Of a stretch of 22,123 nt of DNA, positions 1 through 6,939 are shown one piece after another. The notes under the pieces were generated by a model, which saw only the letters and a list, made by a program, of their open reading frames with translations, ran no database searches and was not told the origin of the DNA. Source of the stretch: CAYGZC01 sp964354225 (GTDB lineage: Bacteria; Bacteroidota; Ignavibacteria; UBA10030; SZUA-254); the NCBI GenBank assembly GCA_964354225.1, contig CAYGZC010000178.1, forward strand, positions 1 through 22,123. The letters are read 5' to 3'. A program made the position numbers and the translations under genes. The stretch's first letter is position 1. Every line of letters starts with the position of its first letter.

Positions 1-127
1 TAAATAAATCGACATTATGTATTTTGTTGCTTCGCATTTTGTTTCCACCTTTCGTCTGTAGTATTCTTAATATAATACATCGAATAAGGTTTGGTGCTTG
101 TTTTTAAAAAATATTTATACTAATTTT

Positions 128-325
128 TCAGAAGTCTCGTATTATAAATTGAATGTATTTTTGTATCGGAGGAACTTTATATATATGATAAACCAATCTA
201 TCGTAACCGATGTGAAGCATCAATGCTAATTCACGAGGAGTTTTAAGCTTGGGGAAATCTTCTTTTATTACTTGCTCTTCAGTTCTAACACCCATTTGCC
301 TATTACAATTATATAAAGGGGGCAT
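128..325 (-). pseudogene. Reverse transcriptase N-terminal remnant (retron/group II-like)
   Basis: This is a 65-codon reading frame whose second half resembles the N-terminal leader of retron and group II-type reverse transcriptases. It shows a Leu-Lys-Thr-Pro-Arg-Glu-Leu-Ala segment, then a Tyr-Asp-Arg-Leu-Val-Tyr-His-Ile-Tyr-Lys segment, then Lys-Tyr followed by Phe-Ile-Ile, where intact enzymes continue into 'FxIPK...GG.R.I'. Here a stop codon follows at once, and I found no convincing continuation in any frame of the remaining 127 bases. One weak possibility is a Lys-Gly-Gly tract near base 50. The catalytic palm with YxDD is absent. Translation could start at 325 or at the internal Met of residue 11 (base 295). 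I infer a truncated, inactive gene. The family call comes from remembered motif patterns, not a search. It could instead be a chance or unrelated small protein. Confidence 0.55.
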
Positions 326-348
326 CTATGCATCTATTTAAGCCTATT

Positions 349-457
349 GCATACTAGAACGAAACACATACAACTCATACATTATGTACATGTTCGCATA
401 AAGCTTGCCTTGATTTTCACCGTTGCAGTAACAACAACGGAAATGAATAGTATGTCA
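349..457 (-). ncRNA. Possible retron-like ncRNA remnant (inverted repeat enclosing hairpin)
   Basis: A 7-base inverted repeat (catacta at 350-356, tagtatg at 448-454) with partly matching flanks encloses a perfect 6-base stem with a 9-base loop (ccgttg at 420-425, caacgg at 435-440). The block ends about 25 bases upstream of the reverse-transcriptase-like frame and on its strand. That is where a retron msr/msd RNA, bounded by its a1/a2 repeats, would lie. The repeat is short and could be chance in AT-rich DNA. The retron reading is inference only. Confidence 0.22.
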
Positions 458-674
458 TAAATGCCTCATTGGAAGTTTTATTCTATTGATTTTTAACTAA
501 CCGCAATTCAATTTAACAATATCAAAATATACATCCACTTTTTATTAATCATGTTACATTTAATCTTACAAAATTCATGGATGATAATCAACCACTCAGT
601 GGCGGATTATCCACCACTATCTGGTGCAGGAAAGAAAGGGTTGAAGGGAAAAAGGGAGATACGGTAAGGGAATC
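458..674. other. Intergenic stretch with direct repeat and GGG runs
   Basis: The bases between the reverse-transcriptase-like frame and the HEAT operon (326-674) hold no credible gene. The left part is covered by the candidate ncRNA entry. Further right is an imperfect 14-base direct repeat with a 22-base period (583-596 and 605-618, 12 of 14 matching). It can also fold as two alternative small hairpins built from ccact and agtgg. Next comes a purine-rich stretch with four GGG runs at 638-640, 646-648, 654-656 and 668-670. It lies just past the end of the HEAT operon, so it may be the 3' untranslated end, but I see no U-tract terminator on the minus strand. Confidence 0.4.
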
Positions 675-1811
675 TCAGTTTTTGATTATCTCCACAATTG
701 CATCCAGCGCACGTTTATCTTCCGATTGTCCAAGCCAGAATATTGCCGACTTGCGCACTTCCGGATTGCGGTGAGTGCGGGCAATGTTTATTAAGGAAGT
801 GATTGATTCATTGTCAGATAACTGTGTAAGCGCAAAGACTGCCTGCTTTTGCACCTCGGTGTCGTCATCGTTTTGAGCGATGTCATTAATTACTAACGCT
901 GCTTTTTCCGATGCTCGTTGACTGAGCCAGAACATCGCTTTATTTCTAACATTGCGATCATCAGATTCGCGGGCTAATTTGATTAGTGACTCGGTAGCTT
1001 TCTCATTTTCTATTTGGCTAATCGCAAAGATCGCTTTCTCGCGAACATCTTCAGACTTATCTTTTTGTGCTGTGCCCATGAGAGTTGTTAGAGCTTCGTC
1101 TGTATTTTGCTGTCCCAACCAGAAAGCAGCTTCTTCACGAAGAGAGTTTTTCGAATCGCTTGCCAGAATTCCTTTCAGAAAAAGGAACGTTTGATCCGAT
1201 GCTTCGTGCAAACCAACCGCTCTGACAATATCCTCCTGAATATCGGCTGATGAAATATTCTTGAATTGCTCTCTCAGAAAAGTTATACTTTGTTCATTAT
1301 TGAATCCACTCAGCCAGATCAGTGGATCGTTCTCAAGGTTAACATGGAGTGAGAGATTGCTAATCTTAATATCATCGAGTTCTCTATTCGAGGTACCATT
1401 GAAATGAAAAAGGATCCCTATCTCTTTGGTAACTTTCTTCCGCGGTTTGTCATCAGCTCCAGCAGAAACCATGCCTTCGATGATTTGACAATATCCAATA
1501 TCCATATCAGGTTGATCGATGTTGTTAAGCCGAGCTCCCGAGATAATCTTGGAAAGCGTGGGATGATTTCGTTTCTTTTCAGAATAATAGGAACCGATGA
1601 ATGAATGTTCATCCATTATACGCTGGATGCTGTAACCGATCCAGTATCCATAATGGTATCCTTTAGCTGCCGCTTCCTTATGAGCCATCTCGAAACATTG
1701 ACCGAGAGTTTTACCGGAATCTTTAGTTTGAATAGTCTGCCCGATTGTTGCCATATACCAGATCAATAATGCTGTCAGGATTATTATGTATGTTAGAAAT
1801 AATCGCTTCAT
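675..1811 (-). CDS. HEAT repeat protein with N-terminal membrane anchor
   Basis: A 378-residue protein. Residues 1-25 are a basic start plus a hydrophobic segment, so it is an uncleaved anchor or signal peptide and the rest should face the periplasm. Residues about 30-200 are a domain I do not recognise. From about residue 205 to the end there are five to six HEAT-like helical repeats of about 31 residues. Their cores read Phe-Trp-Leu-x-Gln and Phe-Ala-x-x-Gln in alternation. HEAT repeats form a solenoid used for protein binding, and no catalytic motif is visible. It is the last gene of the sigma-factor operon. Its ATG lies 3 bases after the upstream stop, and its AAGGAG ribosome binding site is formed by the last codons of that gene, which points to coupled translation. 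A similar HEAT protein family is, as I recall, often next to ECF sigma genes in several phyla. Its partner is unknown. Confidence 0.85.
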   Translation of the reverse strand: MKRLFLTYIIILTALLIWYMATIGQTIQTKDSGKTLGQCFEMAHKEAAAKGYHYGYWIGYSIQRIMDEHSFIGSYYSEKKRNHPTLSKIISGARLNNIDQPDMDIGYCQIIEGMVSAGADDKPRKKVTKEIGILFHFNGTSNRELDDIKISNLSLHVNLENDPLIWLSGFNNEQSITFLREQFKNISSADIQEDIVRAVGLHEASDQTFLFLKGILASDSKNSLREEAAFWLGQQNTDEALTTLMGTAQKDKSEDVREKAIFAISQIENEKATESLIKLARESDDRNVRNKAMFWLSQRASEKAALVINDIAQNDDDTEVQKQAVFALTQLSDNESITSLINIARTHRNPEVRKSAIFWLGQSEDKRALDAIVEIIKN

Positions 1812-1814
1812 AGT

Positions 1815-3413
1815 TTACTCCTTCGGTTTGCTTTCTAAAATTTCAACTAGCGCAGCTCGCGCTTTCTCGGTACCGATTTGACCGAGCGCCGTGACTGCGG
1901 CACTGCGAAGTTTTTTATCCGAACCTTTTTTTGCAATGTCGGTAAGAACCGGAACCACTTCATCGCTTTCGGTATTACCGAGTGCCATAATTGCAACGTG
2001 CTGCAATTCTACATCGTGACTTTCCCGCAATATCTTCACAAGAACTTTAATCGCCGCTGGATTATCTTCGTTCGCGATCTGGTAAATCGCCTGCTTCTGT
2101 ACTTCGGGTGATTTAGTTTTCTCTATGATAGCAAGCATTATATCGGCATTTTTTCCTTCCGATGCATTGTTCAGCGCGTAGAGTGCGGTCTTTGCAATTC
2201 TTTCATCTGAATGGTTGATAGCAACATCCATCAGAAAATCTCTGACCGATTCACCACCGTGATTTCCCAAACTGTAAAGAGCGGCATCCTGAACTTTTTC
2301 TTCCTTACTTGTTCGGAATACTTCTTTAAGAATTGCAAATGCTTCCTCGTTGTCTATGTTGCCTAAAGAATAGGTTGCTGTAACGCGGAGCTTCTCGTCT
2401 TCACCGGAAAGTGCCGCTTCTTTGAGTGTGCTGAGCGCAATTTCATCTTCACGGTTAACAAGTGAGTACATCGCTGCCTCGCGTACTTCGCGGTGTTTGG
2501 CTTCTTTCATTATCCGCAGCAACTCCTTTGATGCCTGTTTTGTGTCCACGTTACTAAGCGCATACGTTGCGGCTTTGGCAAGGTCTTCATTATTGTCGGT
2601 TCGCGCCAGTTCACCGAGGAAAGGACCAATGTCGGCATCTTCTGTATTACCCAACGAGTATAGTGCAACAGTGCGGATATCAATATCAGCATTCGATTTG
2701 ATAATCTGCTTCAGATAACTTACAGCGTCCTCACCACCTGCATTGGCAAGAGCATAAATTGCATCCTTGCGGATTTTCGAATTCGGGTCCTTCGCAGCTA
2801 TCTCATTTAACTTCTTACGACTTTCAGGTTTCTCAATGTTTCCCAACATATAAACGATATTGGCTCTCAATTTGTCGCTTTTCGCATTATCGTAAAGTGA
2901 TATAAGAGTAGGAAGGGATTTCTCATTATCCATATTACCCAGTGCATAAAGCGCAGTAAGCTTTACCTCCTCATCGTCTTCTTCATCCATACCGCGGACA
3001 AGTTCTTTATATTGGGGTTTTCCTTCCCTAGCAAGCTGATACGCTAAATTTACCATTGTTGACTTTGCATCGCTTGTCCACTTACTCTTAGGATATGATT
3101 TGATAAAATCCTGATAGCACTTGAAAATATCTTCCCGGTTTTCTCCTAACTTGTCCCGTGTGTAACACTGCCAATAGTATGAGGCATCCGTATAGCTGCT
3201 CTTTGGATATTGTCGATAATAATCGGCAAAAGCTTTCTGCGCATCCGACCATTTTTCGTCCAGAATATATCCATAAGCTTTTTCGTATGCTTTTATAGCT
3301 GCATTGTGAGAAGATTCCTGCGCGTAAACGATATTGGAAAGGAATGATAGAATAAAAATAAGACAGATTACTTGTCTCATAATATTTTTCGAGTTGAATA
3401 TATATTGAGTCAT
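1815..3413 (-). CDS. Exported TPR/HEAT repeat protein (12 HEAT repeats)
   Basis: A 532-residue protein with a signal peptide at residues about 12-31 (hydrophobic run ending Val-Tyr-Ala). Two TPR-like tetratricopeptide units follow (about 36-130), with Tyr-Pro-Lys-Ser turns typical of YbgF/BamD-like envelope proteins. Twelve consecutive HEAT repeats run from about 145 to the end, each about 31-32 residues. Their second helices share an Ala-x-Tyr-[Ala/Ser]-Leu-[Gly/Ser]-Asn core. The role is probably a periplasmic or surface scaffold for other proteins, and no enzyme motif is seen. The start at 3413 is supported by GGAG eight bases upstream, and a second Met (residue 12) sits at the signal peptide. 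It lies 14 bases after the anti-sigma gene and is coupled to the next HEAT gene, so it is likely expressed under the ECF sigma factor of the operon. The ligand or partner cannot be read from the sequence. Confidence 0.88.
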   Translation of the reverse strand: MTQYIFNSKNIMRQVICLIFILSFLSNIVYAQESSHNAAIKAYEKAYGYILDEKWSDAQKAFADYYRQYPKSSYTDASYYWQCYTRDKLGENREDIFKCYQDFIKSYPKSKWTSDAKSTMVNLAYQLAREGKPQYKELVRGMDEEDDEEVKLTALYALGNMDNEKSLPTLISLYDNAKSDKLRANIVYMLGNIEKPESRKKLNEIAAKDPNSKIRKDAIYALANAGGEDAVSYLKQIIKSNADIDIRTVALYSLGNTEDADIGPFLGELARTDNNEDLAKAATYALSNVDTKQASKELLRIMKEAKHREVREAAMYSLVNREDEIALSTLKEAALSGEDEKLRVTATYSLGNIDNEEAFAILKEVFRTSKEEKVQDAALYSLGNHGGESVRDFLMDVAINHSDERIAKTALYALNNASEGKNADIMLAIIEKTKSPEVQKQAIYQIANEDNPAAIKVLVKILRESHDVELQHVAIMALGNTESDEVVPVLTDIAKKGSDKKLRSAAVTALGQIGTEKARAALVEILESKPKE

Positions 3414-3427
3414 TGTGATATCTCCAA

Positions 3428-4240
3428 TTATAATTTATTGTTCTCAGTTTTATCGGACGTTGATTCACGTACCGCAGAGCGAATTTCTTCAACGTTAATT
3501 TTGAATAGAATAGATTTCTGATCGACACCCCGTTTTACCATTTCAACGGCGGGAACGCCGGGTTTCACCTCGATGTTTGCAAGCTGCAATAGAATAATTT
3601 CAAGATCGTGAATGAGCTGCTTCAATTGTTGTTGATTCGGTTTGTCGAGCGCGTTTTTAAAGTAGCTTGCCTGCTGGATAAGCTGTCGTGATATATGCTG
3701 CTGTTTTGCCCGAGTAATAGCAGAATAATTCTCATCGCTTGCGTTCATGATGCCAAGAAGTAAGTTTTTTGACTTGCCGAGATATACAAGCGCTTGTGTT
3801 GTAACAGAATCCTCAACGGTGGCGGTAGAAGAAATTGATGGATTACTACCCGGCTGATCTGTCGTTGTTTTTACAGACCAGAATGTCCGCCCGATATAAA
3901 TTCCAACAACAATAAGAAACATTGCTGCAATTACGTATGCCCACGCAGGAACGCGAGCAGGGTGCCATTTAAATTTCTTTTCGAAAGGAATCGTTTTGTC
4001 TTTCAGTTGCTCCGATTCAATTTGGTTGTGAAGAACCTTCCAATAGTTATCCCAGCTTGTCTTATCTGGCTCAATACGCTTGCGCCGACTCATGAGGTTG
4101 AGCGTCTCTTGCATCTGTTTATATTGCGTTGAACAACTCCGGCACGAAGCGATGTGTGCATCGAACTCCCGCCAGATTTCTGGGGTAAGCTCAGCATAAA
4201 GAGCTTCAGTAGTTTTATGCTCAAATTGTTTGCAATTCAT
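3428..4240 (-). CDS. Zinc-finger anti-sigma factor, single-pass membrane
   Basis: A 270-residue membrane anti-sigma factor. The N-terminal zf-HC2/ZAS domain (residues about 1-45) has the His29-x3-Cys33-x2-Cys36 zinc motif that binds and holds ECF sigma factors. One transmembrane segment spans about 98-117. The C-terminal 150 residues would be periplasmic, Gln/Leu/Lys-rich and helical, and would act as sensor. They match no domain I recognise. The gene starts 5 bases after the sigma stop, and its AAGGA ribosome binding site lies within the last codons of the sigma gene, so the pair should be made in proportion. In this family, the sigma factor is released when the sensor domain detects an envelope signal or is cleaved. 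The downstream HEAT proteins are the obvious candidates for regulated targets or co-sensors, by inference. Confidence 0.9.
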   Translation of the reverse strand: MNCKQFEHKTTEALYAELTPEIWREFDAHIASCRSCSTQYKQMQETLNLMSRRKRIEPDKTSWDNYWKVLHNQIESEQLKDKTIPFEKKFKWHPARVPAWAYVIAAMFLIVVGIYIGRTFWSVKTTTDQPGSNPSISSTATVEDSVTTQALVYLGKSKNLLLGIMNASDENYSAITRAKQQHISRQLIQQASYFKNALDKPNQQQLKQLIHDLEIILLQLANIEVKPGVPAVEMVKRGVDQKSILFKINVEEIRSAVRESTSDKTENNKL

Positions 4241-4245
4241 AATTA

Positions 4246-4824
4246 TTATCCTTCCAAACCTAAATCATTTTTATAGAACGCCAACTCTTGTCGTAATTTT
4301 TGGATTGCCCGGAAAAGAAGAGTCTTCACCGTTCCATCAGTTATCTCTAATGTCTCAGCTATTTGTTTCAGCGGGAGATCGTGATAATGCCGCAGGACAA
4401 ACACTGATCGCTCCCGCGAAGTCAATTGGTGCAATGCTCTATCTATATTCTCCTGGATCATTTTTGAATCAGCCGATTTATCTGGTAGAGCAGCATCACC
4501 GCAAAAAACATTATTGTTTTTATCGTTTTCTATATCTTCCGTGCGTTTCATTATCTTCGTTGTGCCCGATTTATAGTGATCGTAACAAGTGTTCACTGTG
4601 ATGCGGTAAAGCCATGAGCTCCATTTTGCATCACTGCGGAACTGCTGGAGCGAGCGGTACGCTTTCAGAAAAACTTCCTGCGAGAGGTCTTCCGCGTCGT
4701 GCCGGTTGCTTGTAAGGTCGTATGCAAGCCGGTAGACGTTAATCCTCGCACGCTCAACGAGTAGGCGAAACGATTCCATTTCGCCGCGCTGTGCGCGGTC
4801 GATGAGTTCCCGCTCGTCTGTCAT
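4246..4824 (-). CDS. ECF-type RNA polymerase sigma factor (sigma-70 family)
   Basis: An extracytoplasmic-function sigma factor of 192 residues. Region 2 covers roughly residues 12-85, with the Asp-Ala-Glu-Asp-Leu-x-Gln-Glu-Val-Phe core-binding and -10-recognition signature and a Trp-Leu-Tyr-Arg-Ile segment. A variable linker follows (about 86-120). Region 4 covers about 125-180, with the helix-turn-helix for -35 recognition (Leu-Lys-Gln-Ile-Ala-Glu ... Asp-Gly-Thr-Val-Lys-Thr). Regions 1 and 3 are missing, as usual for the class. I place the start at the ATG of base 4824, which has AAGGA six bases upstream. An earlier in-frame ATG at 4842 has only a weak site. It heads the operon with the anti-sigma factor and two HEAT proteins. 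I could not identify an ECF-type autoregulated promoter in the 97 bases upstream. Confidence 0.95.
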   Translation of the reverse strand: MTDERELIDRAQRGEMESFRLLVERARINVYRLAYDLTSNRHDAEDLSQEVFLKAYRSLQQFRSDAKWSSWLYRITVNTCYDHYKSGTTKIMKRTEDIENDKNNNVFCGDAALPDKSADSKMIQENIDRALHQLTSRERSVFVLRHYHDLPLKQIAETLEITDGTVKTLLFRAIQKLRQELAFYKNDLGLEG

Positions 4825-4830
4825 TGCTGT

Positions 4831-4835
4831 TCCTT
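4831..4835 (-). promoter_or_regulatory. Ribosome binding site deciding the sigma factor start
   Basis: AAGGA on the minus strand, six bases before the ATG at 4824. The upstream in-frame ATG at 4842 has no comparable site, so the shorter product is preferred. Confidence 0.6.
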
Positions 4836-4939
4836 CATTCATACTTTAAGACGAGAATAGTTGAAATAAAGTTTACAGAATATAATATTTTATTAAAGAA
4901 AAGGGTATAGATCGGTGGATATCGTTGAAACAAAAGAAG

Positions 4940-5698
4940 TTATAGTGAGGTAATCAGCAGTTTAATTGCAGCAATTATTAAAACGATTCCAAGTAATCTC
5001 CGTAGTGTAACATTTGAAAATTTCCTTGACCCCCAGAATGAACCGGCAAATCCACCGACGATAGCCGCACAGAGATACGGTAAAAGTGAGCCGATAAAAA
5101 ATCTGTCGTCGATAATTCGACCCAATATGCCAGCGATAGAATTTGTAACAATAAACAATGCCGATGTTGCCGCTGTGAATTTGGGGTCTGCCCATTTCAG
5201 CAAAAGAATTATCGGACTCAAAAATATCCCGCCGCCAATACCAACTACACCGGAGATAAAACCAACTGCACCGCCGGTAGGTAATGCAATTTTCATACTG
5301 GGTAGAGTGTACTTCAAATTTCCATCTGTATCAGATTCAAATTTTATTATCAGCCGAAATGCTGCGGAGATAAGTGCGATTGTTAGAAGCAAACCGTATA
5401 TTTGTTTTGGAATATGGATCATACCGCCGATGAATGCCAAAGGAATGGAAGATAGCAAAAAGGGAATCGTGAGTTTAAAAGAGAAAAATCCGGAGCGGTA
5501 ATAAAAATAGAATGCAATTCCGGCAACTATAATGTTGAGCAGCAGTGCAGTTGAAGACATTTGGTCTGCCGGAAAAGCAAAAAGCGATAACACTGCAAGA
5601 TATCCCGATGCACCGCCGTGACCAACGGTGGAATAAAGGAATGCCACAAGAAAAAACAAACTACAAATTAATAAAATTACCGGGATTGATAATTCCAT
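4940..5698 (-). CDS. TauE/SafE (TSUP) family membrane permease
   Basis: A 252-residue polytopic membrane protein of about eight hydrophobic segments. The two-fold TSUP arrangement is visible. The first half has a Gly-His-Gly-Gly-Ala-Ser motif near residue 27, and the second half has Gly-Val-Val-Gly-Ile-Gly-Gly-Gly near residue 150. Both lie in the conserved half-repeats of the sulfite exporter TauE/SafE family. Members move sulfur-containing or organic anions across the inner membrane, but the substrate cannot be assigned from sequence. It starts 9 bases after the yjbQ-like gene, and the GGGGGA of that gene's last codons is a possible, rather distant ribosome binding site. The two are therefore probably co-transcribed. 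No sulfur-metabolism gene is adjacent to support a specific substrate. Confidence 0.88.
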   Translation of the reverse strand: MELSIPVILLICSLFFLVAFLYSTVGHGGASGYLAVLSLFAFPADQMSSTALLLNIIVAGIAFYFYYRSGFFSFKLTIPFLLSSIPLAFIGGMIHIPKQIYGLLLTIALISAAFRLIIKFESDTDGNLKYTLPSMKIALPTGGAVGFISGVVGIGGGIFLSPIILLLKWADPKFTAATSALFIVTNSIAGILGRIIDDRFFIGSLLPYLCAAIVGGFAGSFWGSRKFSNVTLRRLLGIVLIIAAIKLLITSL

Positions 5699-5707
5699 AT
5701 CGATTAA

Positions 5708-6127
5708 TTATTCCCCCAGAATTTGTACGCACACTTCTCGTGTGCGAGGTCTGTTATCAAAATCAATTAGTACGATTTGCTGCCATGTTCCTAACTGCAG
5801 ATCGCTATTGATTATCGGTACCGAGAGTGATGGACCAAGTAAAGAAGCTCTCACATGAGAGAATCCGTTTCCATCACCCCATCGTGCATCGTGATCGTAA
5901 TGGATGTTTTGCGGTGTCAATCTTTCGATTGCTTTTTTGAGGTCTTCAACAACTCCTGGCTCATATTCGATTGTGGTGATGCCGGCAGTTGAACCCGGGA
6001 CAAAGACCACCGCAATTCCGTTTGAGATATTCGATTTACCGATTGCATTCTCTACTTTCGGGGTAATATCTTTTATATCGCTGAAGCCATCCGTTTTTAT
6101 CTGAAACAACGACGAATAAACTGCCAT
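5708..6127 (-). CDS. yjbQ: YjbQ/UPF0047 family protein (secondary thiamine-phosphate synthase)
   Basis: A 139-residue single-domain protein, the usual size of the YjbQ (UPF0047) family. Conserved blocks are visible: Gly-Ser-Thr-Ala-Gly-Ile-Thr-Thr-Ile-Glu (45-54), His-Asp ... Gly-Asp-Gly-Asn-Gly-Phe-Ser-His-Val (79-92), and Leu-Gly-Thr-Trp-Gln-Gln-Ile-Val-Leu-Ile-Asp-Phe-Asp (112-124) near the end. Family members have weak thiamine-phosphate synthase activity and trimeric folds, but the true cellular role is not settled. The ATG at 6127 has GAAGGA seven bases upstream. A TTG five codons earlier is not needed. It is first in a two-gene unit with the TSUP permease and diverges from the metallophosphoesterase across 74 bases. 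Confidence 0.92.
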   Translation of the reverse strand: MAVYSSLFQIKTDGFSDIKDITPKVENAIGKSNISNGIAVVFVPGSTAGITTIEYEPGVVEDLKKAIERLTPQNIHYDHDARWGDGNGFSHVRASLLGPSLSVPIINSDLQLGTWQQIVLIDFDNRPRTREVCVQILGE

Positions 6128-6154
6128 AATTGGTTCCTTCAATAATATTTCTTA

Positions 6155-6182
6155 TTGTGATTCAACTACAAGAAGTTAATTT
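6155..6182 (+). promoter_or_regulatory. Possible sigma-70 promoter of the metallophosphoesterase
   Basis: TTGTGA (6155-6160), a 16-base spacer, then TAATTT (6177-6182), ending 19 bases before the ATG at 6202. The match to consensus is moderate and the region is AT-rich, so chance is possible. The short leader fits the absence of a clear ribosome binding site. Confidence 0.28.
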
Positions 6183-6201
6183 TTTTATTAAACATAACAA
6201 A

Positions 6202-6870
6202 ATGAGAATATTAGCACTCACCGATATCCATGCCGCCTATCAAAAAGCGGAGGAGATCATCACCAAAGAATCTCCCGATATTTGCATTATCGGTGGAGAT
6301 TTGACGACTGTTGGAACGGTAAAGGAAGCGGAAAAAGCAGTCCTAAATTATCAACAACTCTGCCCACGGCTTTTTTGTCTCGCTGGTAATATGGACTTAG
6401 TTCAACACGACGACTTGTATATACGGTTAGGCGTTTCTCTCAACGCTCAAGGCGTTGTTATTGAGCACGTTGGATTTTTTGGTGTTTCATCTGCACCGAT
6501 TTCACCACTTCAAACTCCTTATGAAATCACCGAAGAAGAAATCTTTCGAAGAATTCACGAAGGATACAGACATGTTAAACAAGCCAAGAAAAAAATTCTT
6601 GTATCGCATGCACCGCCGTACGGCACGAAGGTGGATATAACTCATTCAGGTATTCACGTTGGAAGTACATCTGTTCGTAATTTTATTGAAGAATATCAAC
6701 CGGATGTTGTTATCTGCGGACATATTCACGAAGGACGGGGACAAGACGGAATCGAAAATAGTCGGATTGTAAATTGCGGTGCTGCAAAGCAGGGAAATTA
6801 TGTTATTGTGGAAATTCTTAGAGATGAATTCGAGATTAAAAATTTGCAACTTTTTAGTTACACTCCATAA
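6202..6870 (+). CDS. Calcineurin-like metallophosphoesterase
   Basis: A 222-residue cytoplasmic phosphoesterase. The full metal-binding set of the calcineurin fold is present in order: Asp8-x-His10, Gly-Gly-Asp33, Gly-Asn63-Met-Asp, His136 (Ser-His-Ala-Pro-Pro) and Gly-His174-Ile-His176. These ligate a dinuclear metal centre for hydrolysis of phosphoesters. It resembles the Icc/YfcE-like small bacterial and archaeal group, whose substrates are mostly unknown. The start is set at Met-Arg-Ile-Leu-Ala-Leu-Thr-Asp because the beta strand carrying the first motif begins there. The region before it, including an in-frame TTG at 6130, overlaps the divergent gene's control region. There is no strong ribosome binding site. 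It is monocistronic, ending at a stem-loop. Confidence 0.92.
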   Translation: MRILALTDIHAAYQKAEEIITKESPDICIIGGDLTTVGTVKEAEKAVLNYQQLCPRLFCLAGNMDLVQHDDLYIRLGVSLNAQGVVIEHVGFFGVSSAPISPLQTPYEITEEEIFRRIHEGYRHVKQAKKKILVSHAPPYGTKVDITHSGIHVGSTSVRNFIEEYQPDVVICGHIHEGRGQDGIENSRIVNCGAAKQGNYVIVEILRDEFEIKNLQLFSYTP

Positions 6871-6874
6871 ACGA

Positions 6875-6903
6875 CGAAAGCGGCAAGGTCATTACCGCTT
6901 TCG
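6875..6903 (+). terminator. Stem-loop between convergent genes
   Basis: A perfect 9-base stem (cgaaagcgg 6875-6883, ccgctttcg 6895-6903) with an 11-base loop begins 5 bases after the metallophosphoesterase stop. It lies between two convergent genes, so it may serve both. The T-rich stretch after it is interrupted and starts about 8 bases late, so termination strength is uncertain. Confidence 0.5.
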
Positions 6904-6939
6904 GTGAACGATTGTTTTGTGCAAATGGAGTGTCTGGAT

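Noticed and set aside
577..774. Plus-strand 65-codon frame across the end of the HEAT gene
   Set aside because: It overlaps the well-supported HEAT coding sequence antisense, has no ribosome binding site and resembles no protein family.
3088..3528. Alternative 146-codon minus-strand frame overlapping the TPR/HEAT and anti-sigma genes
   Set aside because: It is out of frame with both genes, which carry clear signal peptide and repeat features, so it is a shadow frame.
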